The notes: generated by a model from the sequence alone, not told the origin. 64,000 nt of DNA from Pseudomonas hormoni (GCF_018502625.1 NZ_CP075566.1:4901001-4965000); one strand, 5' to 3'; shown: positions 47,931 to 57,002, counted from the stretch's first letter. Numbers and translations are program-made.

Positions 47931-48647
47931 TTACACCACCATCGACACCGCCAACGGCAGGAACACCGCCGTGGCCACGCCCATCAGACTCATTGCCAGC
48001 GCCGCAAAGGCGCCGCATTCTTCACTTTCCTGCATGGCCACCGCGGTGCCAACGGCATGGGCGGTCATGCCCAGCGCCATGCCGCGCGCCTCGGGGCTGT
48101 GGACGCCGAGCCGGTTCAGCAGGCTCGGCCCAAAGATCGCTCCGATCACGCCGGTAATCAATACGAACACCGCCGCCAGCGCCGCGACACCCCCAATCTG
48201 CTCGGCCACCAGCATGGCAATCGGCGAGGTCACCGACTTCGGCGCCATGGTCATCAGGATCATGTGTTCGGCACCGAACGACCAACCCAGCAACACGCCC
48301 ATGCCGGTGGCGACGACACCGCCTATCACCAGCGTAGTAAATATCGGCCAGAACAACTGCCGGATCCGCCGCAGATTGAGGTAAAGCGGCACAGCCAGCG
48401 CGACCGTGGCCGGGCCGAGCAAAATACTGAGGATCTCGGTGCTTTTGCGGTACTCGGCGTACGTCAGGCCGCAGCCCACCAAAACGCCAATCACCAGCAA
48501 CATGGAGACCAGCACCGGCTGCAGAAAGATCCAGCGGGTTTTCTCGAACGCCGCGAGCACCAGTTGATAGGCGCCGAGGGTGATGCCGATGCCGAACAAC
48601 GGATGATGAATCACCGACGCCCAGGCGCCTTGCCAGTCAAAAATCAT
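47931..48647 (-). CDS. lrgB: LrgB-family membrane protein
   Basis: A 238-aa multi-helix membrane protein of the LrgB/CidB family: GLTYAEYRKSTEILSILLGPATVALAVPLYLNL and LMTMAPKSVTSPIAMLVAEQIGGVAALAAVFVLITGVIGA, then GMALGMTAHAVGTAVAMQESEECGAFAALAM. LrgAB/CidAB systems modulate autolysis and, in several bacteria, pyruvate uptake. It overlaps lrgA by 4 bp (ATGA), so the pair is co-translated. Confidence 0.93.
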   Translation of the reverse strand: MIFDWQGAWASVIHHPLFGIGITLGAYQLVLAAFEKTRWIFLQPVLVSMLLVIGVLVGCGLTYAEYRKSTEILSILLGPATVALAVPLYLNLRRIRQLFWPIFTTLVIGGVVATGMGVLLGWSFGAEHMILMTMAPKSVTSPIAMLVAEQIGGVAALAAVFVLITGVIGAIFGPSLLNRLGVHSPEARGMALGMTAHAVGTAVAMQESEECGAFAALAMSLMGVATAVFLPLAVSMVV

Positions 48648-49006
48648 TGCGGGTCCTCGCGGTGCGCGTGGCGCTTGACCATGCGCTGCATCAGCACACC
48701 GGCGAACGCCATGGACAACAGCAGCGACAATACCAGCGCACCCACAATGGCCCAGAAGTCCGCGGCAATGTCCTTGGCGTAAACCATCACGCCCACGGCC
48801 GGCGGCACCAGCAGCAACGGCAGGTAACGCAGCAAGCTGCTCGCGGCGAGGTTCAGCGGTTCGCCCACCTGGCCACGACAGATCAGGTACACCAGCAGAA
48901 GCAGCAGGCCAATAATCGGCCCCGGCAGCACCGGCAAAAACAAATGATTGATGGCTGTGCCCAGCAATTGGAACAACACCAGCCAGGTCAGGCCACGTAA
49001 CAACAT
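48644..49006 (-). CDS. lrgA: CidA/LrgA family holin-like protein
   Basis: A 120-aa membrane protein with four predicted helices: LRGLTWLVLFQLLGTAINHLFLPVLPGPIIGLLLLLVYL, LLRYLPLLLVPPAVGVMVYA and FWAIVGALVLSLLLSMAFAGVLM, with a basic C-terminal tail. It forms the LrgAB pair with the next gene. I start at ATG 49006, preceded by GGAGAGG; the open frame upstream of it lacks family likeness. Divergent from the MaoC gene across 183 bp. Confidence 0.93.
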   Translation of the reverse strand: MLLRGLTWLVLFQLLGTAINHLFLPVLPGPIIGLLLLLVYLICRGQVGEPLNLAASSLLRYLPLLLVPPAVGVMVYAKDIAADFWAIVGALVLSLLLSMAFAGVLMQRMVKRHAHREDPQ

Positions 49007-49189
49007 CCGTCCTCTCCCCTGCAAATTCGCTCCCGGCATTATAAGCATGCCAACACTATGGACCGGCATTCGCCAAAAGCATGGTCAGTTGACCGGAGCA
49101 ATTTGCCATGTTGATCTAAAGTGGTAATCCGGGAGGTCAAATCCCCCCACCTCAAAACTATAAAACCGATGAACCCAAGGAGAGTCTCA

Positions 49190-49645
49190 ATGCCCTATGT
49201 TCCCGTTGCAGAGCTCAAAGATTATGTCGGCAAGGAACTTGGACGTTCCGATTGGCTTACCATCGATCAGGAGCGCATCAACCTGTTCGCCGAAGCCACA
49301 GGGGACTATCAGTTCATCCATGTCGACCCGGTCAAAGCCGCGCAAACGCCATTTGGCAGTACCATTGCCCACGGTTTCCTGTCGCTGTCGCTGATCCCCA
49401 AACTGATGGAGAACATCCTCATCCTGCCTGAAGGGGCAAAGATGGTGATCAACTATGGTCTGGATAGCGTTCGTTTCATCCAGCCAGTGAAGGTCAATTC
49501 CAGGGTTCGCCTCAAGGTCGACATGAACGAAGTCACCGAGAAGAAACCCGGCCAATGGCTGCTCAAAGCCACCGCCACGCTCGAGATTGAAGGTTCGGAC
49601 AAACCGGCCTTTATCGCCGAGCCGCTGTCGCTCTGCTTCGTGTAA
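49190..49645 (+). CDS. MaoC-like (R)-hydratase family protein
   Basis: A 151-aa hot-dog fold protein: DWLTIDQERINLFAEATGDYQFIHVDP, with the Asp/His hydratase dyad, then TPFGSTIAHGFLSLSLIPKLM. This matches MaoC dehydratases that hydrate enoyl-CoA to (R)-3-hydroxyacyl-CoA. Such an enzyme could feed polyhydroxyalkanoate or fatty acid metabolism, but no partner gene is next to it. AAGGAG lies nine bases before the ATG. Length is typical for a single-domain form. Confidence 0.9.
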   Translation: MPYVPVAELKDYVGKELGRSDWLTIDQERINLFAEATGDYQFIHVDPVKAAQTPFGSTIAHGFLSLSLIPKLMENILILPEGAKMVINYGLDSVRFIQPVKVNSRVRLKVDMNEVTEKKPGQWLLKATATLEIEGSDKPAFIAEPLSLCFV

Positions 49646-49747
49646 ACCCTCCCGGATGCGAAGCAGCTCATGCTGTTTCGCGACCTCTCTCTATTTAAGG
49701 TCATAGAGCTGCGGCATACTCGGTCGCCTAATTGCCCGGATCCCGCT

Positions 49748-51466
49748 ATGCGCTCACTTGCACTCATTGCCTTGACCCTGATGCTCACCGCTTGCGGCGA
49801 CGGCGAATCGCTGTTGCCTCCCGACGCCCGCCTGCCGGACGGTGGACGCTATCGCGGTGATTTGGTCAACGGCTTGCTGCAAGGCCAGGGCCGCGTCGAT
49901 TACCCGAACGGCAGCTGGTACGCCGGCAGTTTCGACAAGGGCCAGTGGCATGGCCAGGGCGAATGGCACGGCAGCAACGGCGAAGTGTATCGCGGGAGTT
50001 TCAACCTGGGATTGTTCGACGGCCAGGGCACGCTGACCACCAGCGGCAGCAGCTACACCGGCGGCTTCAAAGCGGGTCGGCGCGAAGGCGAAGGCACCCT
50101 CAAAGAAAACGGCATGACCTACCGCGGCGAATTCAAGGCCGATCAATATTCGGGGCTCGGCCGTCTGGAACTCGATGACGGCAGTTCGTACCAAGGTCAG
50201 TTCGCCCATGGCAAACCCAATGGCGAAGGCCAGCGCGGCGACGGCAGCGGCAATCAGTTCACCGGGCACTTCAAGGACGGTCAGCTGGAAGGCAACGGAA
50301 CATTCAACAGCGCTGATGGCGATATCTACGTCGGCGGTTTCAAGAACAACCAACTGCACGGCAAAGGCCGCTACGAGAATGCCGACGGCGATGTCTGGCT
50401 GGGCCAATTCAAGGAAGGTTCGCTGAACGGCAAGGGCGAGTTGATCGGCGCCGACGGCAGCCACTACATCGGTCAGTTCAGCGACTGGCGCTTCACCGGT
50501 CAGGGCCGCCTGAACCTGCCCGACGGCAGCTTCTACATCGGTCAGTTCGACGGCGACAGTTATCAAGGTCGTGGCACGCTGGTACTGACCGACGGCACCG
50601 TGCAGAGCGGCACCTGGGTCAATGGTCAGCGAGTGCGCGATGCCGATGGCAAGCTGCTGCCCGATAGTCTTGAGCTCGGTTTGCTGGCCCAGGGCCGCTT
50701 GCTTGAAGACGCGCTGGCCAATGTGCCGGCCTCGACCCCGGCGATCGAGCTGTACACCCTGACCCTCGGCGGTGACGGCAAGCAGAGTGTGTTCCTGCGC
50801 GAATCCGATTACGTCAGCAACATGCTCACCAGCCGTTTCGGTGCGTTTGGCCAGATTCGTTTGGTGAACCACCGCGACCATCTCGTCGATCGGCCGATGG
50901 CCACCCGGGAAAACCTGCGTCGCGCCGCGCTGACGCTGGCCGAACGCAGCGGTCCGGAAGACTTGATCTTCATCTACCTGACCAGCCACGGCACCAGCGA
51001 ACACGAACTTGTGCTCGATCAGCCGCGCATGGAACTGTCCGACCTGCCGGCCGACGAACTCGCTGCGGTGCTCGCACCATTGAAAAACCGCGACAAGATC
51101 ATCGTGATCTCGTCCTGCTACTCCGGTGGTTTCATCCCCGCTCTCAAGGACGAACGCACGCTGATCATGACGGCCTCACGCGCCGACCGCGTGTCGTTCG
51201 GGTGCTCGGAAGAAGCCAACTTCACGTACTTCGGCGATGCGCTGTTCGCCCAGGCCCTGAATCAGACCGACGATCTGGAACAAGCCTTCAAGCTGGCCAA
51301 GGCCACCGTGGCCGAGCGGGAACTGGCAGACAGCTTCGAAGCCTCTGAACCGCAGATCTGGGCGCCGAAAACCGTTCTCTCCCACTGGCAGCTGTTACGC
51401 AAACAGCAGGCACGAAAAGCGCTACAAAGTGTCTCTATCAGCAACAAGGATGCAAAGAGCAACTAA
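49748..51466 (+). CDS. Lipoprotein with 12 MORN repeats and a C13 (caspase-like) peptidase domain
   Basis: A 572-aa protein. The lipobox LTAC puts the lipidated Cys at residue 16, with Gly at +2, which predicts the outer membrane. About 12 MORN repeats of about 23 residues fill residues 30 to 300 (such as YPNGSWYAGSFDKGQWHGQG). A C-terminal clan CD peptidase C13 domain (about 335-550) follows: His414 lies in FIYLTSHGTSEHE and Cys457 in IIVISSCYSGGF, the His and Cys of the caspase/legumain dyad, and TASRADRVSFGCSE comes next. MORN repeats usually bind lipids or proteins. The substrate is unknown. 103 bp after the MaoC gene and 28 bp before the next gene. I start at ATG 49748. Confidence 0.85.
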   Translation: MRSLALIALTLMLTACGDGESLLPPDARLPDGGRYRGDLVNGLLQGQGRVDYPNGSWYAGSFDKGQWHGQGEWHGSNGEVYRGSFNLGLFDGQGTLTTSGSSYTGGFKAGRREGEGTLKENGMTYRGEFKADQYSGLGRLELDDGSSYQGQFAHGKPNGEGQRGDGSGNQFTGHFKDGQLEGNGTFNSADGDIYVGGFKNNQLHGKGRYENADGDVWLGQFKEGSLNGKGELIGADGSHYIGQFSDWRFTGQGRLNLPDGSFYIGQFDGDSYQGRGTLVLTDGTVQSGTWVNGQRVRDADGKLLPDSLELGLLAQGRLLEDALANVPASTPAIELYTLTLGGDGKQSVFLRESDYVSNMLTSRFGAFGQIRLVNHRDHLVDRPMATRENLRRAALTLAERSGPEDLIFIYLTSHGTSEHELVLDQPRMELSDLPADELAAVLAPLKNRDKIIVISSCYSGGFIPALKDERTLIMTASRADRVSFGCSEEANFTYFGDALFAQALNQTDDLEQAFKLAKATVAERELADSFEASEPQIWAPKTVLSHWQLLRKQQARKALQSVSISNKDAKSN

Positions 51467-51493
51467 GCTGATCAGTATCAAGGGGGACACACT

Positions 51494-52135
51494 ATGTACT
51501 TGACGCCTCAGCATGTACTGCTTGCCGGAGCTACCGGTCTGACCGGTGAACATTTGCTTGATCGCCTGCTCAACGAGCCCACGATCACGCGCGTATTGGC
51601 CCCCTCACGCCGGCCGCTGGCCGAGCACCCCCATCTGGAAAACCCGGTCGGCGACCCGGCAGAGTTCCTGCCGCAGCTGAACGGTCGCGTCGACATCGCC
51701 TACTGCTGTCTCGGCACCACGATCAAACAGGCAGGCTCGGAAGAGGCGTTTCGCGCGGTCGATCTCGACATGGTGGTGGCTTTCGCCAAACGGGCGCGGG
51801 AAATGGGCGCGCGGCACTTGATCGTGATCAGCGCCCTGGGGGCCGATCGGAGATCCTCGATTTTCTACAACCGGGTTAAAGGCGAGATGGAATACGCATT
51901 GCGCGCGCAAAACTGGCCGCAGCTAACCATTTGCCGACCTTCGGTGTTGCTGGGCGATCGTATCGAGCCACGGCCGGCCGAGCTGTTCGCCGGTCCGTTG
52001 TCCCGCCTGATCCCGGGCAAATACCATGGCATCGAAGCCTGCCAACTGGCTCGCGCGATGTGGCGGCTGGCGCTGGAGGAGCAGGATGGGCTGCGGATTG
52101 TTGAGTCGGATGAGTTGCGCAAGTTAGGCAAATAA
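51494..52135 (+). CDS. NAD(P)-binding short-chain oxidoreductase-like protein
   Basis: A 213-aa Rossmann-fold protein of the atypical SDR/NAD(P)H-binding family (HTATIP2/YbjT-like): [20 protein letters not shown] is the GxxGxxG dinucleotide loop, then [61 protein letters not shown] with the YxxxK-like NRVKG region, and [13 protein letters not shown]. Substrate unknown. It starts 28 bp after the MORN gene on the same strand and could be co-transcribed with it. Confidence 0.85.
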   Translation: MYLTPQHVLLAGATGLTGEHLLDRLLNEPTITRVLAPSRRPLAEHPHLENPVGDPAEFLPQLNGRVDIAYCCLGTTIKQAGSEEAFRAVDLDMVVAFAKRAREMGARHLIVISALGADRRSSIFYNRVKGEMEYALRAQNWPQLTICRPSVLLGDRIEPRPAELFAGPLSRLIPGKYHGIEACQLARAMWRLALEEQDGLRIVESDELRKLGK

Positions 52136-52145
52136 TCCGCGGACC

Positions 52146-52238
52146 TGTGGCGAGGGAGCTTGCTCCCGCTGGACTGCGTAGCAGTCCCAATTTATGGGGC
52201 CGCTTCGCGACCCATCGGGAGCAAGCTCCCTAGCCACA
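52146..52238. repeat. REP-pair element, GAGGGAGCTTGCTCCC class, decayed right arm
   Basis: The left arm TGTGGCGAGGGAGCTTGCTCCC is intact; the right arm ends TCCCTAGCCACA, with a C-to-T change from TCCCTCGCCACA. About 50 bp lie between. Between two convergent genes. Confidence 0.85.
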
Positions 52239-52254
52239 AAAGCCTCTCTTACTC

Positions 52255-52539
52255 TTACAACCCGCCAGTCGCCTGAAAACTCACGCCGATCACCGTCAAC
52301 ACCGACAACGGCAACAACAGCGTATCCAGCAAAGCGCTAGCCGGCAGATCCACGCCAGGATAGCTCGGCGCCTCAGCGCCAAAGCGATCCATGGCGCAAC
52401 AACCGCCGTTCATGGCATACAAATCCAGCCGCGTCCCCGCATACACCACCGGTGCCCCCGGCTTCGCAGCATCCAGCGTGCGCGCCGTGGCACAACCCGT
52501 CAGTTGTAGCGCCAGCACGATCATCAGCAGCTTATTCAT
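52255..52539 (-). CDS. YceK/YidQ-family lipoprotein
   Basis: A 94-aa lipoprotein: signal [16 protein letters not shown], with the lipidated Cys at residue 16. The body is [51 protein letters not shown], ending in a hydrophobic segment (about 70-90). This pattern (a GTR-DL start followed by an ALLDTLLLP helix) is the DUF1375/YceK family; function unknown. Its start overlaps the end of ubiX by 8 bp, so mpl-ubiX-yceK is probably one transcript. Confidence 0.87.
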   Translation of the reverse strand: MNKLLMIVLALQLTGCATARTLDAAKPGAPVVYAGTRLDLYAMNGGCCAMDRFGAEAPSYPGVDLPASALLDTLLLPLSVLTVIGVSFQATGGL

Positions 52540-53164
52540 CGCTGGTCAGATGGTGTTCGCCCCAACGCGGCAGCATGTCTTGCGGAATGTTCAGCAGGTT
52601 GAGAATCCGCGCCACGACGAAGTCGATCAGGTCATCGATGGTTTGCGGCTGATGATAGAAGCCCGGCGACGCCGGCAGGATCGTCACGCCCATATTCGAC
52701 AACTTGAGCATGTGCTCCAGATGAATGCTCGAATACGGCGCTTCACGCGGCACCAGAATCAGCTGGCGGCGCTCCTTCAACGTGACGTCAGCGGCCCGTT
52801 CAATCAGGTTGTTGCAGGCCCCGGTCGCAATGGCCGACAGCGTGCCAGTCGAACACGGTACTACCACCATCGCTGCCGGCGCGCCGGAGCCCGAGGCCAC
52901 TGGCGACATCCAGTCTTCCTTGCCGTACACCCGAATCTGCCCGGCGGCAGCGCCGGTGTATTCGGTGAGGAAGGCCTGCATCATCTGGGTTTTCGGCGGC
53001 AACGTAACGTCAGTCTCGGTGGCCATCACCAGCTGCGCAGCCTTGGAGATCAGGAAATGCACCTCGCGATCTTCGCGGATCAGGCAGTCCAGCAGGCGCA
53101 AACCGTACTGGGCGCCCGAAGCGCCTGTCATCGCCAGCGTGATGCGTTCCGGGCCGTTGTTCAT
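52532..53164 (-). CDS. ubiX: Flavin prenyltransferase UbiX
   Basis: A 210-aa enzyme that prenylates FMN to make the cofactor of the decarboxylase UbiD, needed for ubiquinone synthesis. Features: [22 protein letters not shown] (FMN phosphate loop), [52 protein letters not shown], and [28 protein letters not shown]. The ATG overlaps the end of mpl by 4 bp (ATGA). Confidence 0.96.
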   Translation of the reverse strand: MNNGPERITLAMTGASGAQYGLRLLDCLIREDREVHFLISKAAQLVMATETDVTLPPKTQMMQAFLTEYTGAAAGQIRVYGKEDWMSPVASGSGAPAAMVVVPCSTGTLSAIATGACNNLIERAADVTLKERRQLILVPREAPYSSIHLEHMLKLSNMGVTILPASPGFYHQPQTIDDLIDFVVARILNLLNIPQDMLPRWGEHHLTSDE

Positions 53165-54510
53165 TTAAGCGCCTCGGCGAGTTTGCCGTGCAGGCCGCCG
53201 AAGCCGCCGTTGCTCATGATCACCACGTGAGTGCCGGGCTGAGCCTGGCTTTTCACGCGCTCGATAATGCCTTCCAGGGAATCGCTGACAATCGACGGCA
53301 CCGTGCACAGCGCCGCGGTAGCGCCCAGGTCCCAGCCGAGGTTGGCCGGTGCGTACCAGATCACCTGATCGGCATCGACCACGCTTTCCGGCAAACCGTC
53401 ACGGTGAGCGCCGAGTTTCATGGAGTTGGAGCGCGGCTCGATGATGGCGATCAACGGCGCGTCGCCAATGCGTTTACGCAGACCGTCGAGGGTCGTGGCA
53501 ATGGCCGTCGGGTGGTGAGCGAAATCGTCGTAGATGGTGATGCCACGAACTTCGGCGACTTTTTCCATCCGGCGCTTCACGCTTTTGAACGCACTCAATG
53601 CAGCGATGCCCATGGACGGCACAACACCGACATGCCGCGCTGCCGCCAAGGTGGCCAAGGCGTTAGCAACGTTGTGTTGACCGGTCATGTCCCACTCGAC
53701 CACGCCTTGAGCGACACCTTCGAACATCACTTCGAATTTCGAACCGTCTTCGCTCAGCAACTTGACCTGCCACTGACCGCCAGCACCAGTGGTTTGCACC
53801 GGGGTCCAGCAACCCATCTCGATTACGCGCAGCAATGCCGGCTCGGTGGTCGGATGAATCACCAGACCCTCGCTCGGGATCGTACGCACCAAATGGTGGA
53901 ACTGACGCTCGATAGCGGGCAGATCGGGGAAGATGTCGGCGTGATCGAACTCCAGGTTGTTCAGGATAGCCGTGCGCGGGCGGTAATGAACGAACTTGGA
54001 GCGCTTGTCGAAGAACGCACTGTCGTATTCGTCGGCTTCGATCACGAAGAACGGCGTGCCGCCCAGACGCGCCGACACCGAGAAATTTTGCGGCACGCCG
54101 CCGATCAGGAAGCCAGGGCTCATGCCCGCGTGCTCCAGCACCCAGGCGAGCATGCTGCTGGTGGTGGTTTTGCCGTGCGTGCCGGCGACGGCGAGCACCC
54201 AGCGACCTTGCAGCACGTGATCGGCCAGCCACTGCGGGCCGGAGACATATGGCAGGCCTTTATTCAGGACGTATTCGACAGCCGGGTTGCCGCGGGACAT
54301 GGCGTTGCCGATGACCACCAGATCCGGGGCCGGATCGAGCTGCGCCGGGTCGTAACCCTGGGTCAACTGAATGCCCTGAGCCTCAAGCTGAGTGCTCATC
54401 GGCGGATAGACGTTGGCATCGGAGCCGGTCACGTGATGGCCCAGCTCTTTGGCCAGAACCGCCATCGAACCCATGAAAGTGCCGCAGATACCAAGAATAT
54501 GAATGTGCAT
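53161..54510 (-). CDS. mpl: UDP-N-acetylmuramate:tripeptide ligase Mpl
   Basis: A 449-aa Mur-ligase family enzyme that reattaches recycled L-Ala-gamma-D-Glu-meso-DAP to UDP-MurNAc. [38 protein letters not shown] begins the N-terminal domain; the ATP loop is [17 protein letters not shown] (about residue 110), [16 protein letters not shown] is the Mur-ligase signature and [19 protein letters not shown] lies in the C-terminal domain. I start at ATG 54510 (MHIHILG); the in-frame region upstream reaches 54564 without homology. First gene of mpl-ubiX-yceK. Together with ldcA and the transglycosylases this makes a recycling set. Confidence 0.95.
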   Translation of the reverse strand: MHIHILGICGTFMGSMAVLAKELGHHVTGSDANVYPPMSTQLEAQGIQLTQGYDPAQLDPAPDLVVIGNAMSRGNPAVEYVLNKGLPYVSGPQWLADHVLQGRWVLAVAGTHGKTTTSSMLAWVLEHAGMSPGFLIGGVPQNFSVSARLGGTPFFVIEADEYDSAFFDKRSKFVHYRPRTAILNNLEFDHADIFPDLPAIERQFHHLVRTIPSEGLVIHPTTEPALLRVIEMGCWTPVQTTGAGGQWQVKLLSEDGSKFEVMFEGVAQGVVEWDMTGQHNVANALATLAAARHVGVVPSMGIAALSAFKSVKRRMEKVAEVRGITIYDDFAHHPTAIATTLDGLRKRIGDAPLIAIIEPRSNSMKLGAHRDGLPESVVDADQVIWYAPANLGWDLGATAALCTVPSIVSDSLEGIIERVKSQAQPGTHVVIMSNGGFGGLHGKLAEALK

Positions 54511-54591
54511 AGTCGACCTCGTAAAACATGGCCGCAGGTTAGCGTAGGGAGGCGAAAATCGCACTCTTTAGCTGAGACTTGCCACGACCAC

Positions 54592-54714
54592 TGTGGCGAG
54601 GGAGCTTGCTCCCGTTGGGCTGCGCAGCAGCCCCAAAACCTGAAGTCTCGTTAATTCTGCAACAACGACAGGCGACTGCTGCGCAGTCGAACGGGAGCAA
54701 GCTCCCTCGCCACA
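54592..54714. repeat. REP-pair element, GAGGGAGCTTGCTCCC class
   Basis: Arms TGTGGCGAGGGAGCTTGCTCCC and complement with about 80 bp between, including GGCTGCGCAGCAGCC and CGACTGCTGCGCAGTCG palindromes. Located between the mpl promoter region and the eatR 3' end. Confidence 0.9.
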
Positions 54715-54722
54715 AAAGCGGG

Positions 54723-56636
54723 TTAGCGTTCGATTCCGTGTTTACGCAGTTTTCTATAAAGGGTATTGCGGCTGACGCCAAGTTGCTCGGCGGTATGGGT
54801 CATATGCCAACGGGTTTGCTCCAGCGCATTCAACAATGCCAGCCGCTCGGCATCATCCAGGGGATGTTCGGAAGGCTGTTCAACGGCAACAACCGGCATC
54901 GGTCGCGTCTGCCGAATCATCGCAGGCAAATCCTCCAGACCGATCCACCCGCCGTCACACAACGCCGCCAGCGTGCGCAGCACATTGCGCAACTGCCGCA
55001 CATTTCCGGGCCAGGCAAAACCCAGCAACGCCTGGCGTGCCGGTTCATCAATCAGCACCGTCTCCCCGCCCGCCTCTTCCGCCAGCAGAAAATCAAGCAA
55101 CTGTGATTTGTCACTGCGCTCGCGCAACGCCGGCAGTGCGATCTCCAAACCGTTGAGCCGGTAGTACAAATCCTCGCGGAAGCTGCCGTCCTGCACCCGT
55201 GCCAGCAAATTACGGTGAGTGGCGCTGATGATCCGCACGTTGACCGACTCCGGTTCACCGCCAATCGGAACCACTTGCCGATCCTCCAGCACCCTCAACA
55301 GACGGGTCTGCAACGCCAGGGGCATGTCGCCGATTTCATCCAGAAACAATGTCCCGCCATCGGCCTGCTGCAACTTGCCACGCATGCCCTCCTTGCGCGC
55401 GCCGGTGAAGCTGCCGCCGCGATAACCGAACAGTTCGCTCTCGATCAGGCTTTCGGGGATGGCCGCGCAATTGAGCGCGACGAAGGCCTTTTCCGCCCGT
55501 TGACTGGCCTGATGCACCGCTTTGGCAAAGGCCTCTTTGCCGGACCCGGTTTCGCCGTTGATCAGCAGCGGTACGTCCCGCTCGAAGACGCGAAGGGACT
55601 TGCGAAAATCTTCCTGCAACCCCGCGTCCCCCAGACAAATGCCCGACAACCGCGACGGCTCGGCAATCGCCGGAGCGGGTGCCACGGGCACTGGAATGCT
55701 GCGCGGCTGACCGCGCAACACGGCAAACAGACTTCGCCCGTCACGGGTGCGCAGCGGCCAACTGGCGCTGGCATTCACACTCGCGCGGCCCAGCAACTCG
55801 TCCAGCGAGCAGTCGAAAAACGCCTCGACCGGTTTGCCCAGCAGTCCGCCGCGAACATGCCCCAGCAGGTTGAGCGCACTCTGGTTGACCGCGCAGATCC
55901 GCCCTTCCCCGTCAAACGCCAGCAACCCTTCGCTGAACAGCCCGACAGATTCAGCCTGCAGGTGGAAACGCAGCAACCACTGATTGTCGAAGTAACGCAG
56001 GAAATAGCAGCTCTCGATCATCTTCGCCGACAGATTGACCAGCGCCATGGTGTGGAACTGGCTTTGCCGCGAGACTTCGTGACGCGCGGAAGACACGTCG
56101 AGTACCGCCAGCAGCTCGCCATGCGGGTCGAACACCGGGCTCGCCGAGCAGGTCAGGCCAGTGTGGCGGCCGCGAAAGTGTTCGTCCTGGTGGATGGTCA
56201 GCGACTGGCGCTCCACCAGGCAGGTGCCGATACCGTTGGTGCCTTCGCAGGCTTCGCTCCAGTCGGCACCGAGCCAGAGGCCGGCGCGCTCGAAAATCTT
56301 GCGCTCGGCGGGCGCGGTCACGCAGTTGAGGATCACGCCGCGCGCATCGGTCAGCAGCACCGCATGACCGGCGCCGGAAAGTTGCTGATGCAGGCTGCTC
56401 ATTTCGTTGCCGGCGATGTGCAGCACTTGCTGCAGGCGCTCGCGGCTTTCGAGGACGCGACCATGTTCCAGCACCGTCGGCGCCATGGTCAGAGCCGGGT
56501 CGAGGTGATAGTCCTCAAGACAACGCAGCCAGGACCGGGCAATGGACGGATCGCTGCCGGGACCGTGCAGGTGGGATTTGCCCTGGGTCACGGTCAGCAC
56601 TTGCTGGGCATGGCGACTCAAATGGTTGTCGTGCAT
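54723..56636 (-). CDS. eatR: Sigma-54-dependent activator of ethanolamine catabolism (AcoR-like)
   Basis: A 637-aa enhancer-binding protein. Residues about 75-210 form a GAF-type sensor domain and 225-310 a PAS-like domain. The AAA+ domain (about 330-555) has Walker A GETGSGKE (361-368), a GSFTGA loop (408-413, a variant of GAFTGA that contacts sigma-54) and Walker B GTLFLDEIGD (428-437). The C-terminal Fis-type helix-turn-helix is TAEQLGVSRNTLYRKLRKHGI. The family and its place beside exaC, the permease and eutBC match P. aeruginosa PA4021 (EatR), reported with RpoN to control ethanolamine use. A REP pair lies 58 bp upstream of its start. Confidence 0.88.
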   Translation of the reverse strand: MHDNHLSRHAQQVLTVTQGKSHLHGPGSDPSIARSWLRCLEDYHLDPALTMAPTVLEHGRVLESRERLQQVLHIAGNEMSSLHQQLSGAGHAVLLTDARGVILNCVTAPAERKIFERAGLWLGADWSEACEGTNGIGTCLVERQSLTIHQDEHFRGRHTGLTCSASPVFDPHGELLAVLDVSSARHEVSRQSQFHTMALVNLSAKMIESCYFLRYFDNQWLLRFHLQAESVGLFSEGLLAFDGEGRICAVNQSALNLLGHVRGGLLGKPVEAFFDCSLDELLGRASVNASASWPLRTRDGRSLFAVLRGQPRSIPVPVAPAPAIAEPSRLSGICLGDAGLQEDFRKSLRVFERDVPLLINGETGSGKEAFAKAVHQASQRAEKAFVALNCAAIPESLIESELFGYRGGSFTGARKEGMRGKLQQADGGTLFLDEIGDMPLALQTRLLRVLEDRQVVPIGGEPESVNVRIISATHRNLLARVQDGSFREDLYYRLNGLEIALPALRERSDKSQLLDFLLAEEAGGETVLIDEPARQALLGFAWPGNVRQLRNVLRTLAALCDGGWIGLEDLPAMIRQTRPMPVVAVEQPSEHPLDDAERLALLNALEQTRWHMTHTAEQLGVSRNTLYRKLRKHGIER

Positions 56637-56693
56637 TTCTTATTATTCTCCCCGAGAGCTGTGCTCAAACCCCGTTAAGGCAGGCACACATCT

Positions 56694-56804
56694 TGTGGCG
56701 AGGGAGCTTGCTCCCGCTCGAGTGCGAAGCGCTCGCCAAACCATGACCGGTAGACATTTTTGGGGCCGCTTCGCAGCCCAGCGGGAGCAAGCTCCCTCGC
56801 CACA
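56694..56804. repeat. REP-pair element, GAGGGAGCTTGCTCCC class, in the eatR promoter region
   Basis: Arms TGTGGCGAGGGAGCTTGCTCCC and complement around about 65 bp (with GAGTGCGAAGCGCTC and GGGGCCGCTTCGCAGCCC). It sits only 58 bp upstream of the eatR start, unlike most copies, which follow stop codons. Confidence 0.9.
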
Positions 56805-56822
56805 GAGGAATACCTGATGGCA

Positions 56823-56864
56823 ATGCTGGCCCAGCATCCTCCAGCCATCGGCGCATTGCAATGC
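56823..56864. promoter_or_regulatory. Two perfect palindromes upstream of exaC
   Basis: ATGCTGG-C-CCAGCAT (56823-56837) and GCATTGCAATGC (56853-56864) share the CAATGCTGG sequence (56821 and 56860). They are candidate operators, perhaps for eatR autoregulation or another regulator. Confidence 0.45.
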
Positions 56865-56879
56865 TGGCAAGACCGCTCG

Positions 56880-56940
56880 GTCACACGCTGTGCCACAAGC
56901 GGTACAAAGTGTCACGGGCACCGTACCGAAAGCGTCACAG
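56880..56940. promoter_or_regulatory. Candidate enhancer sites for the sigma-54 activator
   Basis: Three GTCAC half-sites occur (56881, 56911, 56934), two of them inside the near-direct repeats AAAGTGTCACGG and AAAGCGTCACAG, and CGGTAC/GTACCG forms an inverted repeat (56900-56905, 56923-56928). They lie about 65 to 125 bp upstream of the -24/-12 promoter, the usual distance for enhancer sites. Confidence 0.5.
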
Positions 56941-57002
56941 ACGCCGCCCGCCCGTCCGACAAAAATCGCGCAAGGCCTTGATTTGCCTGACCTGCAGGGC
57001 AG

